The notes: generated by a model from the letters alone, not told the origin. A stretch of 61,061 nucleotides of DNA from Microbacterium aurantiacum (GCF_021654035.1 NZ_JAJPDW010000009.1:1-61061); one strand, 5' to 3'. Shown: positions 1 to 7,859, counted from the stretch's first letter. A program made the numbers and translations.

Positions 1-37
1 TGCGGGAGAGGGTGGCACCGTTTGATTGCGGGAGAGG

Positions 38-1021
38 TCACCCCGTGGATGTCGCCGCGTTCCGTGCGGCGAGAACACCGAACGCGTGTTGGAGTTGGGG
101 CGGACTGATGACGTTGATATCAGTGTCGAAGCGATTCAGGGCGGCAGCAAGGGCAACCCAGGACCAGGAGCCGACCTCGAGTGTGCAGCGGTCCGGGCCG
201 AGTTCTTCTACGATCCCGTCACCGGCAAACGGCAGCGCCTCTCGTGCTGGGAGGTGAAGGATGACCTTGCCGTAGCAGGGCCAGCGGTTGACCTGATCGG
301 AGCCTTTGAAACGTGCCGAGACGTATTCGCCGACGTCACCGCCCGGGACGTTCCTCGGTGCGAACCTGGGCCCTGTCGGGACGCGCGGAGTCATCCGGTC
401 AGCGCGGAAGAGCCGCCACTCGTCTCGGTCGAGATCCCACGCGAGGAGGTACCAGCGACCCTGGGCCGTGACGAGGTGGTGCGGCTCCACACGCCGCGGC
501 GGGGCGGTGACGTCATCGGCGGTCGTGGCACGGGAGGCGTAATCGAAGCGAAGTACCTCATGGGCCCGCACCGCCGCAGAGATCGCGACCAAGACGTCCG
601 GTGCGACCGTACCCGGCACCGCGTCGCCAGGACGGGATGGCAGCGCGGTGAAGGCGAGCGCGTCCAGGCGGTGCCGCAGGCGTGAGGGCATGACCTGCCG
701 GATCGTGGTCAACGCCCTGAGGGATGCTTCTTCGATACCGACGCCGGAGGCGGTGGCGGTCTGGAGAGCGACGGCAAGGGCAAGGACCTGGTCGTCGTCG
801 AATAGCAATGGCGGCAGCTCGTTACCCGCCTCGAGCCGGTACCCACCCTCGGGGCCCATCGTGGCCTGGATGTTGTACCCCATCTCCCGGAGCCGGTCGA
901 CGTCGCGGCGGACCGTGCGATGACTGACCTCCAACCGTTCGGCGAGCACCGAACCGGGCCAGTCGCGCCGGGTCTGCAGTAGCGACAGCAGCGTGAGCAA
1001 TCGAGAGGTCGGGGCGCTCAT
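38..1021 (-). CDS. YafY-type transcriptional regulator, HTH plus WYL domain
   Basis: This is a DNA-binding regulator of the DeoR/HTH_11-WYL group, which is cytoplasmic and usually controls an adjacent gene. The 327-residue product has an N-terminal winged helix at about residues 5-58, with a recognition-helix segment SHRTVRRDVDRLREMGY. A WYL domain follows at about 143-225, and the name-giving W-Y-L triplet is visible at 190-192 (GRWYLLAWD). The ATG at 1021 is preceded at six bases by a TATCCT -10 box, so the message is probably leaderless. It is divergent from the VOC gene at 1126, and the intergenic region holds a palindrome that could be its operator. Its ligand is unknown. The family call is firm; control of the neighbour is inferred. 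Confidence 0.9.
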   Translation of the reverse strand: MSAPTSRLLTLLSLLQTRRDWPGSVLAERLEVSHRTVRRDVDRLREMGYNIQATMGPEGGYRLEAGNELPPLLFDDDQVLALAVALQTATASGVGIEEASLRALTTIRQVMPSRLRHRLDALAFTALPSRPGDAVPGTVAPDVLVAISAAVRAHEVLRFDYASRATTADDVTAPPRRVEPHHLVTAQGRWYLLAWDLDRDEWRLFRADRMTPRVPTGPRFAPRNVPGGDVGEYVSARFKGSDQVNRWPCYGKVILHLPAREALPFAGDGIVEELGPDRCTLEVGSWSWVALAAALNRFDTDINVISPPQLQHAFGVLAARNAATSTG

Positions 1022-1027
1022 GCTTCA

Positions 1028-1033
1028 AGGATA
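1028..1033 (-). promoter_or_regulatory. -10 box of the WYL regulator gene
   Basis: TATCCT on the minus strand lies six bases before the ATG at 1021, which predicts transcription starting at or next to the start codon. No convincing -35 box is visible. Confidence 0.5.
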
Positions 1034-1042
1034 GACGGCATC

Positions 1043-1061
1043 TAGGACGTAAGTTGTCCTA
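1043..1061. promoter_or_regulatory. Palindromic candidate operator between divergent genes
   Basis: TAGGAC-N7-GTCCTA is a perfect 6-base inverted repeat in the short gap between the WYL regulator and the VOC gene. It is followed by the overlapping palindrome CCTATATAGG (1059-1068), which could include the VOC gene's -10 region. The position suits autoregulation plus control of the VOC gene by the WYL protein. That role is inferred from position only. Confidence 0.4.
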
Positions 1062-1125
1062 TATAGGTGGAAGGCTCGACATGTCCGAGGGGAGCTCGGG
1101 CACCGCATTGATCAAGGAGCCACCC

Positions 1126-1587
1126 ATGAGCATCACCACGACCACTCACCTGAACTTCCGCGGCGACGCACGCAAGGCGCTGGAGTTCTACCAGTCCGTG
1201 TTCGGCGGACAGACCACCATCACCACCTACGGCGACTTCGGCATGCCAAAAGACGTCCCCGGTGCCGACAATGTCGTGTTCGGGCAACTCGAAGCCGACA
1301 ACGGCTTCCGGGTCATGGCCTACGACATCCCCGGCGCGCCAGCCAACCCCCCTGCAACGTCCACTCGCAGGGAGAACGGCGTCACGATCACCGACCAGCC
1401 GTTCTTCGTCTCCGTCCGCGGCACGAGCCTCGAAGAGGTGCAGGCGTACTGGGACAAGCTCGCTGTCGGCGCCGCGATCATCGAGCCTCTCGCCGCGTCG
1501 GCGTGGAGCCCGGGTTTCGGCATGCTGACCGACAGCTTCGGCGTTACCTGGATCCTCGACGTCGCCGCCGAACACAACCCCAGCTGA
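1126..1587 (+). CDS. VOC family protein (PhnB/glyoxalase-like)
   Basis: This 153-residue protein belongs to the vicinal oxygen chelate fold family, PhnB subgroup. It opens with the typical HLNFRGDARKALEFYQSVFGG segment of the first beta-alpha-beta module, and ends with the GFGMLTDSFGVTWILDV strand pattern of the second module. Members of this subgroup often have no known substrate, and no metal site is obvious, so it is not assigned as glyoxalase I or a resistance protein. The ATG at 1126 was chosen because AAGGAG (1114-1119) sits six bases before it; the frame is open further upstream (to 1054), but that stretch looks non-coding. It is divergent from a WYL regulator that may control it. A long hairpin follows the stop codon. 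Confidence 0.85.
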   Translation: MSITTTTHLNFRGDARKALEFYQSVFGGQTTITTYGDFGMPKDVPGADNVVFGQLEADNGFRVMAYDIPGAPANPPATSTRRENGVTITDQPFFVSVRGTSLEEVQAYWDKLAVGAAIIEPLAASAWSPGFGMLTDSFGVTWILDVAAEHNPS

Positions 1588-1595
1588 GACACCCT

Positions 1596-1643
1596 TGATG
1601 CGGCGCTGCCAGGTGATGGGCTTCACCTGGCAGCACCGCATCA
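1596..1643 (+). terminator. Long hairpin downstream of the VOC gene
   Basis: The arms at 1596-1616 and 1623-1643 are 21 bases each with a single mismatch, separated by a six-base loop. There is no T tract. It starts eight bases after the VOC stop codon, which fits a strong stem-type terminator. It also overlaps the start of the peptidase remnant. Confidence 0.6.
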
Positions 1644-1650
1644 ACGATCC

Positions 1651-1887
1651 GCACCAACACGGGACGAATCGGTCCAGCGCCTGCTCGATGACTGGGAGTG
1701 GATCGCTCAGGCCCTCAACCGGACGAACCGGTCCATGGGGCACGGCGACCTGTACCCGTTCACCCTGGTGGCTCCGGTCCGCCGGAAGCTCTCCTTCATC
1801 CACGATCTCGTGACCCGGGCACCGCTGGATCCCGACGCTCAGATCGCGATCGCGACGGCGGTATCGGTGGACCCCGAGCGAGCGTGA
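1651..1887 (+). pseudogene. C-terminal remnant of a putative zinc-binding metallopeptidase
   Basis: Reading the frame that begins at 1651 and stops at the TGA at 1885-1887 gives a coherent protein tail without a start codon: WEWIAQALNRTNRSMGHGD, then LYPFTLVAPVRRKLSFIHDL. This NRSMGxxDLYPF...KLxFIHDL pattern is characteristic of the C-terminus of the actinobacterial and proteobacterial putative zinc-binding peptidase family (Peptidase_Mx). The N-terminal zinc ribbon and the HExxH catalytic part are absent from the window, so only about the last 70 residues of a protein of several hundred remain. It fills most of the gap between the VOC gene and the glycosidase. The family assignment is from memory of the motif. 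Confidence 0.6.
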
Positions 1888-1910
1888 GGCGGCGCGCGTA
1901 CCCTGAAGGG

Positions 1911-3122
1911 ATGCCGTCACCGATCCGCGCGGGCGCCGTCGGGCTCTTCGTCGCCGCGAGCATCGTGCTGGGCTCCCTCGATCCCGTCCATGCTGCGGAG
2001 GACCCGTCGGCCCCCACCGCGACGACGGGCGCGCGCGGCGCCGCGGTCGCGGGGACATCGGATGATCTCGCCGCGCACGCCCAGGCTCTGGTGGCGCGAA
2101 TGGACACCGCAGAGCGCGCGGCGAGCGTCGTGATGGGGCACCTGCCGACGGCGGACCCGGTGGTCCTCGAGCAGTACATGCGCGAGACGGGCATCGGAGG
2201 GTTCATCCTCATGGGTGCGAACATCCCCGCGTCGGAGGGGGAGCTGCGCGCCGTCACATCGGCGTTGCAGGTCGACCCGGAGCTTCCACCGCTCATCGGC
2301 ATCGACCAGGAGGGCGGCGACGTCTCCCGACTTCCGTGGGACGACAACGCCTCCGCGCGGACTCTCAAGAACGCGCCGGTCGCCGACGCGGGCACCGCGT
2401 TCGCCGCCCGCGCCGCCCTCGTCGCTCGCGCGCGCGCGACCGTCAACTTCGGCGTCGTCGCCGACGTGGCCGACGACCCCTCCATGTTCATCTATCCGCG
2501 CGCACTCGGCACGACACCGCAGTCCGCCGCGGATCACGTCGGTGCCGCCGTCCGGGGCGAAGCGGGCCTCGTGCTGTCCACCGCGAAGCACTTCCCCGGC
2601 CACGGAGCCGCCCCCGGGGACTCCCATCAGGGGATCCCGACCACCGCCATGACGCGCGCAGAGTGGGAGACCCGCGACGGTGCGCCGTTCCGCGCGGCCA
2701 TCGAAGCCGGCGTGCCGCTGGTGATGCTCGGCCACCTCGCCTACACCGACGTCGACCCCGCGCCGGCATCCCTCTCCTCCGCATGGCACGACATCCTGCG
2801 AGACGACCTCGGGTTCACCGGTGTCGCGATCACCGACGATCTCGGCATGCTCCAGGCCTCCGGCATCGCCGCATACGACGACCCGGTCGCCAACGCGGTG
2901 TCCGCGCTTGCGGCGGGGAACGACATGGTGCTGTCGGTGATGTTCACCACAGCCGATACGGCGCCGGCGATGGTGGCCGGCATCACCGCCGCGGTGGAGG
3001 AGGGAACCCTGTCCTCAGGTCGGCTCGAAGAGGCCGCCACCCGGGTGATGGCGCTGCGCCTTTCCACCGCCGCGCAGGGCGACACGCTCATGCCCTGCAC
3101 GGAATGCACGGCGATCCCCTAA
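1911..3122 (+). CDS. Secreted glycoside hydrolase family 3, NagZ-like beta-N-acetylhexosaminidase
   Basis: The predicted enzyme cleaves beta-linked N-acetylglucosamine or related glycosides, probably in cell-wall turnover outside the membrane. The 403-residue product begins with a signal peptide (residues 1-28, ending in VHA before AEDPS). The GH3 barrel carries KHFPGHG (226-232) and the NagZ-type loop D237-S-H239 that supplies the catalytic Asp-His dyad. The nucleophile Asp is in ITDDLGM (308-313). No second GH3 domain is present, as is usual for NagZ. The ATG at 1911 is preceded by GAAGGG and starts the signal peptide; the longer open frame upstream is a different reading of the peptidase remnant. 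The gene overlaps the convergent glycosylase-like gene by four bases at the stop codons. Confidence 0.88.
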   Translation: MPSPIRAGAVGLFVAASIVLGSLDPVHAAEDPSAPTATTGARGAAVAGTSDDLAAHAQALVARMDTAERAASVVMGHLPTADPVVLEQYMRETGIGGFILMGANIPASEGELRAVTSALQVDPELPPLIGIDQEGGDVSRLPWDDNASARTLKNAPVADAGTAFAARAALVARARATVNFGVVADVADDPSMFIYPRALGTTPQSAADHVGAAVRGEAGLVLSTAKHFPGHGAAPGDSHQGIPTTAMTRAEWETRDGAPFRAAIEAGVPLVMLGHLAYTDVDPAPASLSSAWHDILRDDLGFTGVAITDDLGMLQASGIAAYDDPVANAVSALAAGNDMVLSVMFTTADTAPAMVAGITAAVEEGTLSSGRLEEAATRVMALRLSTAAQGDTLMPCTECTAIP

Positions 3123-4018
3123 GCGGGCGTCGATGCGGGAGCCGCGGCGATCTCGATCAGGCGACCTCTCAGAGCCGCGCCTCGCTCCGCGAAGATCTGC
3201 TGGCGTCGCCCGTACTCGGCCTTTCCCGCGGCCGTCTCGATGGCGATCGCTGCGTAGCCCCAGTCGGTCAGATCGTAGGGGGAGGCCCGCATGTCGACCT
3301 CGCGGATGTCGCGGGCCAGCGCGAAGCAGTCCAGCAGAAGCTCACCCGGGACCAGGGGGCCGAGCTTGACGGCCCACTTGTAGAGATCCATTCCGGCATG
3401 GAGGCATCCCGGCTGTTCGGTGTCGATCTGGGTGTCGCGCGTCAGCGGGAGGGGATTCCGAGGCGCCGCCGCCGGGGTGAAGAACCGGTAGGCGTCGAAG
3501 TGCGTGCACGCCAGATCACTCGACTCGACGACCGCGTCGGTGGCCGCCCGACCGAGACGGAGGGGGATGTCGTGACGGATGTCGGGGGAGCGGTAGACCA
3601 TGGCCCACTCGTGCAATCCGAAGCAGCCGAACCGCGGTCGCCTGCTCGCGGTGGCGACGAGGAGCGCGTGGATACCGCCGATGAGCGCGGCCTTCTCGCC
3701 TCGGAAAGCATCCACATCCACCTCGAGGTCCTCGGCGGAGTCGGCGCGGCGATACCAGCGCCACGACGATCGTTCGGCGTCGCCGGCGTCCCGGAGGACG
3801 ACACCCGCGCCCGGATGCCAACGGCGCAGCAGCGCGGGCTTGTAGCCGTAGTAGCGGAAGAGGAAGTCCATCACGGGATGCCGCTCGCCTCGGGCTGCCC
3901 GTTCCCGGTGCGCCCGGGTCATGGCGTCCGCGCGCTCCTCATGGCGGCGTTCGAGATCGCGCCACGCGTCCGGCGCGAGCGACGCGACCGCCCTGCCGTC
4001 GACCGCGACGAGGCTCAT
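3119..4018 (-). CDS. 3-methyladenine DNA glycosylase-like protein of actinobacteria
   Basis: This 299-residue cytoplasmic protein belongs to an actinobacterial family usually labelled 3-methyladenine DNA glycosylase. It contains the family hallmarks HPVMDFLFRYYGYKPALLRRWHPG near the N-terminus (about residues 48-70) and CFGLHEWAMVYRSP in the middle. No helix-hairpin-helix glycosylase motif is obvious, so the catalytic label rests on family naming and should be held loosely. The ATG at 4018 overlaps the stop of the upstream yedK-like gene by four bases (ATGA), so the two are translationally coupled. The pairing with an abasic-site-binding protein supports a role in base repair. Its own stop codon overlaps that of the convergent GH3 gene. 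Confidence 0.7.
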   Translation of the reverse strand: MSLVAVDGRAVASLAPDAWRDLERRHEERADAMTRAHRERAARGERHPVMDFLFRYYGYKPALLRRWHPGAGVVLRDAGDAERSSWRWYRRADSAEDLEVDVDAFRGEKAALIGGIHALLVATASRRPRFGCFGLHEWAMVYRSPDIRHDIPLRLGRAATDAVVESSDLACTHFDAYRFFTPAAAPRNPLPLTRDTQIDTEQPGCLHAGMDLYKWAVKLGPLVPGELLLDCFALARDIREVDMRASPYDLTDWGYAAIAIETAAGKAEYGRRQQIFAERGAALRGRLIEIAAAPASTPA

Positions 4019-4734
4019 GCGGCGTCCGGTGCCGGCTGGATGAGCTCGGGACCGTTGTTGCGCACGTTCCCGACAGCGGCCCCGACCACGCGATCGTCGA
4101 GAGTGTGCACCATGCTCGGCGCGGCATCCATCGCGGCGTCCAGGACATCGCCGACGTTCTCCGTCGACGGGTCCAGCCACGCGTCGGCATGATCGGCGTC
4201 GACCATCAGCGGCATCCGGTCGTGGATGTCCGCCAGCGCACCGACGGAGCTGCGGGTGAGGATGGTAAAGCTCAGCACCCAGCGGGCCGGATCATCGTCG
4301 GCGCGACCGGGATCCCGCCACCACTCGTAGAGTCCCGCGAGGAAGATCGGGGCGTCGTCGGCCGCGTGGAGGTAGTGGGGGACCTTGCCCGCAGGACCCG
4401 TCTTCCACTCGTACCACCCGGAGCACGGCACGATCGCCCGGCGGGAGACGAGGGCGTTGCGGAACATGGGCTTCTCCTCGACCTCCTCGGCCCGGGCGTT
4501 GAACGCACGCGCGCCGATCGACAGGTCCTTCGCCCAGCCCGGCACGAGGCCCCACCGCGCGGCCTCGACCCGGCGCAGCGGCGGCTCGGACTTCACCGAG
4601 TCGAGCACGATCGCCGCACGATCGGTCGGCGCGATGTTGAACGACGGGGCGGGGAGGTCATCGGCGATCACGTCCGCACGGAGCACCGACACCAGCTCTT
4701 CACCCGCTCGGGCCACGACGAATCGACCGCACAT
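4015..4734 (-). CDS. SOS response-associated peptidase, YedK/HMCES family (SRAP)
   Basis: The protein forms a covalent thiazolidine cross-link with abasic sites in single-stranded DNA and protects them. All key residues of the family are visible in the 239-residue product: Cys2 in MCGRF (exposed after removal of Met1), N79 in FNARAE, E109 in SGWYEWK and H171 in HDRMPL. The length is typical. The ATG at 4734 must be the true start because Cys2 has to become the N-terminal residue. A TAGGCT -10 box lies seven bases upstream, so the mRNA is probably leaderless. It is the first gene of a two-gene operon with the glycosylase-like gene, and the two reactions (base removal, AP-site capture) fit together. 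Confidence 0.93.
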   Translation of the reverse strand: MCGRFVVARAGEELVSVLRADVIADDLPAPSFNIAPTDRAAIVLDSVKSEPPLRRVEAARWGLVPGWAKDLSIGARAFNARAEEVEEKPMFRNALVSRRAIVPCSGWYEWKTGPAGKVPHYLHAADDAPIFLAGLYEWWRDPGRADDDPARWVLSFTILTRSSVGALADIHDRMPLMVDADHADAWLDPSTENVGDVLDAAMDAAPSMVHTLDDRVVGAAVGNVRNNGPELIQPAPDAA

Positions 4735-4741
4735 GCCGGAA

Positions 4742-4747
4742 AGCCTA
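4742..4747 (-). promoter_or_regulatory. -10 box of the yedK-like operon
   Basis: TAGGCT on the minus strand, seven bases before the ATG at 4734, which predicts a leaderless transcript. Confidence 0.55.
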
Positions 4748-4767
4748 CGCGCGGGTGCCGACGTCGA

Positions 4768-5814
4768 TCAGCGCGAGACGATCCCCACCTCGCGGAGACG
4801 GTCGAGAAGACCCGCGCCGTCGGATTCGCTCACCCACGGGACCTCGGCCGCGGCGTGGTCGTTGACCGCGGTGCGTCCACCGGCGAGCACGGCCTCGGCC
4901 GGGGAGAGCTTGCGGATCGCGACCGCCGCCACGTTCTCGGGATGCTCGTCCGTGAAGGTCGTGTAGATCTCATCGTCGTGCTGGCCGTCATCGCCGACGA
5001 GGAGCCAGCGGACGTCGGGGAACTCCTCGGCCAGACGGCGGAGGTTGGCAAGCTTGTGGGCCATTCCGCTGCGGAACCACCGGTCGTGCGTCGGGCCCCA
5101 ATCCGTCAGGAGGAGAGACCCCGGCGGGAAGAGGTGTCGGCGGAGGAACCGGTTCAGCGTCGGCGCGACGTTCCACGCGCCCGTGGACAGATAGATGACC
5201 GGACATCCGGGATGCTCCCGGACGACCCGCTCCATCATCACCGCCATCCCCGGCACGGGCTGACGGGCGTGCTCGTCGAGGACGAAGGAATTCCACGCGG
5301 CGACGAACGGCCGGGGGAGCGCGGTCACCATCACGGTGTCATCGACATCCGACACCACACCGAAACGCGTGTCCGCGCTCACCACGAACACGCGCAGGGG
5401 GATCGGGTCGCCGCCCTCGACCGTGACCTCCACGTTCTGCCATCCGGCGGGGAGCGATGCGGGCAGTCGGATGTCGATGACGCCGCCGCGATCGGCCACC
5501 ACCTCGTGCGTGCGATCCCCGATCCGGACGGTGACCTGCGCGTAGCCGACGGGGACAGCGACAAAGCTCCGCCACCCCCGCACGCTCTCCCAGCCGCCGG
5601 AGCGCCGCGCACGGCCGCCCGCTCGCGGCGGAACGATGAGGACCCGCCCCAGCACCCGCACCCAGTCCTCGCCGCCGTAGCCGGGGAACGGGGTCACGGT
5701 CGGCGTGAGTCCGCGCGCACGCGCACGCCGCTCGCGCCACGCGTGGAAGCGGTACTCCCATCGGGCGAGCCAGAGGATCTTGGGACGATCGGGGCGGGGG
5801 GCGCGCGAAGCCAT
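4768..5814 (-). CDS. App1-like phosphatidate phosphatase domain protein (DUF2183)
   Basis: The product (348 residues) resembles the bacterial relatives of yeast App1, a HAD-type phosphatase acting on phosphatidate. The HAD nucleophile motif DVDDT is at residues 156-160, followed by YLSTGAWN (motif II region) and LLVGDDGQHD (motif IV acidic cluster). The N-terminal 150 residues form the usual beta-rich lead domain. There is no signal peptide, so it is cytoplasmic or membrane-peripheral. The ATG at 5814 lies four bases after the stop of the DedA gene; an earlier in-frame start would run into that gene. The coupling with a DedA membrane protein suggests a shared function in lipid handling, which is inference. 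Substrate specificity cannot be told from sequence. Confidence 0.82.
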   Translation of the reverse strand: MASRAPRPDRPKILWLARWEYRFHAWRERRARARGLTPTVTPFPGYGGEDWVRVLGRVLIVPPRAGGRARRSGGWESVRGWRSFVAVPVGYAQVTVRIGDRTHEVVADRGGVIDIRLPASLPAGWQNVEVTVEGGDPIPLRVFVVSADTRFGVVSDVDDTVMVTALPRPFVAAWNSFVLDEHARQPVPGMAVMMERVVREHPGCPVIYLSTGAWNVAPTLNRFLRRHLFPPGSLLLTDWGPTHDRWFRSGMAHKLANLRRLAEEFPDVRWLLVGDDGQHDDEIYTTFTDEHPENVAAVAIRKLSPAEAVLAGGRTAVNDHAAAEVPWVSESDGAGLLDRLREVGIVSR

Positions 5815-5818
5815 CGCT

Positions 5819-6508
5819 TCAGTCTTCCATGCCCTCACGCGGCGTCGCGGACGCCTCCGAGCCGTCATCCCCCGTGTCGAGGTGCTTTCGCTCGACGCGT
5901 TCGATGATCTTCTTCGACACGAACACCAGCACGAGGAAGACGAGGATCACTCCGACGAAGAGGTATCCCGCGAAGTGGATCCGGTCAGCGAGTTCGCGGT
6001 ACGTGCCGGCGGCCGCGGCGGCGACACCGACGTAGAGGAACGCCCAGATCGTGCATGCCGGCACCGTCCAGGCGAGGAAACGGCGGTACGGATACCCGCT
6101 CATCCCCACGGTGAGGGGGACGAGCGAATGGAGGACGGGAAGGAATCGGGAGAGGAAGATCGCCGGCCCCCCGCGACGCCGGAGGTAGCGTTCGGACCGG
6201 ACCCAGTTCTCTTCGCCGATACGGCGACCGAGCCGGGACCGGCGGATCGCCGGGCCGAGCCACCGCCCCAGGAAGAACCCGATGGTCTCCCCGGCGAGTG
6301 CACCGACCACGACCACGACCCCCAGGAGGATCCCCTCGCCGACCGACGCCACGGCCGTGCCTGCGACGATGACGATCGTGTCCCCGGGGACGACCAGTCC
6401 GATCAGCACGCTCGTCTCGAGCATGATGGCGATCCCCGCCACGATGGTGCGGATCGCCGGGTCGACGGACTGCACCGTGTCGAGCAGCCAGGTGAGGATC
6501 TCGTTCAC
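5819..6508 (-). CDS. DedA family membrane protein
   Basis: This is a 229-residue polytopic inner-membrane protein of the DedA/SNARE-associated (VTT) family; characterised members include undecaprenyl-phosphate and phospholipid transporters. Visible features are an N-terminal hydrophobic stretch (IVAGIAIMLETSVLIGLVVP), the re-entrant loop motif ETSVLIGLVVPGDT, the central GETIGFFLGRWLG segment, and FLSRFLPVLHSLVPLTVG, which contains the conserved arginine-proline stretch. Two more hydrophobic segments follow near the C-terminus. The GTG start at 6508 is supported by a TAGGCT -10 box seven bases upstream. It heads an operon with the App1-like gene. The transported lipid is not determined. Confidence 0.88.
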   Translation of the reverse strand: MNEILTWLLDTVQSVDPAIRTIVAGIAIMLETSVLIGLVVPGDTIVIVAGTAVASVGEGILLGVVVVVGALAGETIGFFLGRWLGPAIRRSRLGRRIGEENWVRSERYLRRRGGPAIFLSRFLPVLHSLVPLTVGMSGYPYRRFLAWTVPACTIWAFLYVGVAAAAAGTYRELADRIHFAGYLFVGVILVFLVLVFVSKKIIERVERKHLDTGDDGSEASATPREGMED

Positions 6509-6515
6509 ACTCTCG

Positions 6516-6521
6516 AGCCTA
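6516..6521 (-). promoter_or_regulatory. -10 box of the dedA-app1 operon
   Basis: TAGGCT on the minus strand, seven bases before the GTG at 6508. The box for the divergent pabB gene is only 18 bases away, so the two promoters are back to back. Confidence 0.55.
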
Positions 6522-6539
6522 GATCGCCGGCATCCCCCC

Positions 6540-6545
6540 TAGCCT
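6540..6545 (+). promoter_or_regulatory. -10 box of pabB
   Basis: TAGCCT lies seven bases before the GTG at 6553. The spacer also reads GGAGG, so either leaderless or Shine-Dalgarno initiation is possible. Confidence 0.5.
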
Positions 6546-6552
6546 GGAGGAC

Positions 6553-7845
6553 GTGACGGCGTCGACGACGGTGGAGGTCCCCGAGTGGGCGGACCCCGAA
6601 GCGGTCTTCGCGGTCTGGGAGCAGCGCACGGACGATCTCTTCTGGCTGGATGCCGGCCCCGACGCGTCGACCGGATGGAGCTGGGTCGGGACGGGGAGCC
6701 TCGCCTCGGACGAGGTCGTCGCCGCGGTTCCGGCGGGCGGCGAGGTGTCCGCGTCCGTCTCGGCGGGTCCCCTCGCCGGCGGATGGGTGGGGTGGATGCC
6801 GTACGACCGGGCCGCCGCACTGGCCGGTGCCCCCGCGACGGAGGAGCCCGGACTCGCCGCAGGCCGCTGGGTGCGTGCCGACGCCGTGGTCGGCTTCGAT
6901 CACGCGCACCGACGGGTGCGGATCCGCGCGGCACCCGCCGATCTTCCGGATCTCATCGATCTCGTGCGGCGGGCGCCGACTCCCGTGCCACCGGCGCCGG
7001 CGGCGGCGTCCCGGGCACGTGCACGCCACACCCCGACCCGTTACCGCGCACTGATCGCCGCCTGCCGCGAAGCCATCCGTGAGGGCGACGCCTACCAGCT
7101 CTGCCTCACGACGCGCTTCGACGTCGACGGCGTCGAGGATGCGGCATCCGTCTACCGCCGGTTGCGCGCGCTGACGCCGGCGCATCACGGCGGATTCGTC
7201 CGCATCGGCGACACCAGTCTGCTCAGTGCGAGTCCGGAGCAGTTCCTCGGCGTCCACGGCGGACGGGTCCAGACCCGTCCGATCAAGGGCACGCGCCCGC
7301 GCGGCACCACCCCGGACGAGGACCGGGCACTGGCCGCCGATCTCGCGGCGGACCCGAAGGAGCGCGCGGAGAACGTCATGATCGTCGATCTCATGCGCAA
7401 CGACCTCTCGCGCGTGTGCGAGCCCGGCTCGGTGGGCGTGGACCACCTCCTGGAGGTCGAGACGTATCCCGCGGTCCACCAACTGGTCAGCACGGTCTCG
7501 GGCGTCCTGCGCCCGGACGTCACCGTGGGAGCCCTCATGGCCGCCACCTTCCCGGCCGGCAGCATGACCGGCGCTCCGAAACTTTCCGCCATGACGCTGC
7601 TTCACGGGCTGGAGGCGGCCCCTCGCGGCGTGTACTCGGGGGCGTTCGGGTGGGTCGGGACGGATGGTGCGCTCGATCTCGCCATGACCATCCGATCGAT
7701 CGTCATCACCGGCGCTCACGCGTACGTGGGTGCGGGCGGCGGGATCACCTGGCGGTCCCGGCCGGACGCCGAGGTCGCCGAGGTCGGCATCAAGGCGCGC
7801 GGGCCCCTCTCCGCGCTCGGCGCACCCGTGCCCGACGGCTGGTGA
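6553..7845 (+). CDS. pabB: Aminodeoxychorismate synthase component I / chorismate-binding enzyme
   Basis: The enzyme aminates chorismate to 4-amino-4-deoxychorismate, the precursor of p-aminobenzoate and folate, using ammonia from a glutaminase partner that is not encoded here. The 430-residue product has the chorismate-binding domain in its C-terminal two thirds, with RPIKGTRPRG, ERAENVMIVDLMRNDLSRVC, PAGSMTGAPK and YSGAFGW in order. The PIKGT motif, with its lysine, is typical of aminodeoxychorismate synthase rather than anthranilate synthase. The divergent N-terminal part is short. The GTG start at 6553 follows GGAGG by only a few bases. It is monocistronic between dedA (divergent) and leuS. 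A generic anthranilate-synthase-like role is the main alternative. Confidence 0.88.
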   Translation: MTASTTVEVPEWADPEAVFAVWEQRTDDLFWLDAGPDASTGWSWVGTGSLASDEVVAAVPAGGEVSASVSAGPLAGGWVGWMPYDRAAALAGAPATEEPGLAAGRWVRADAVVGFDHAHRRVRIRAAPADLPDLIDLVRRAPTPVPPAPAAASRARARHTPTRYRALIAACREAIREGDAYQLCLTTRFDVDGVEDAASVYRRLRALTPAHHGGFVRIGDTSLLSASPEQFLGVHGGRVQTRPIKGTRPRGTTPDEDRALAADLAADPKERAENVMIVDLMRNDLSRVCEPGSVGVDHLLEVETYPAVHQLVSTVSGVLRPDVTVGALMAATFPAGSMTGAPKLSAMTLLHGLEAAPRGVYSGAFGWVGTDGALDLAMTIRSIVITGAHAYVGAGGGITWRSRPDAEVAEVGIKARGPLSALGAPVPDGW

Positions 7846-7859
7846 ACGGCCCGTTCCGC

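Noticed and set aside
1..37. Direct repeat TGCGGGAGAGG at 1-11 and 27-37
   Set aside because: Only two short copies at the window edge; nothing links them to a mobile or regulatory element.
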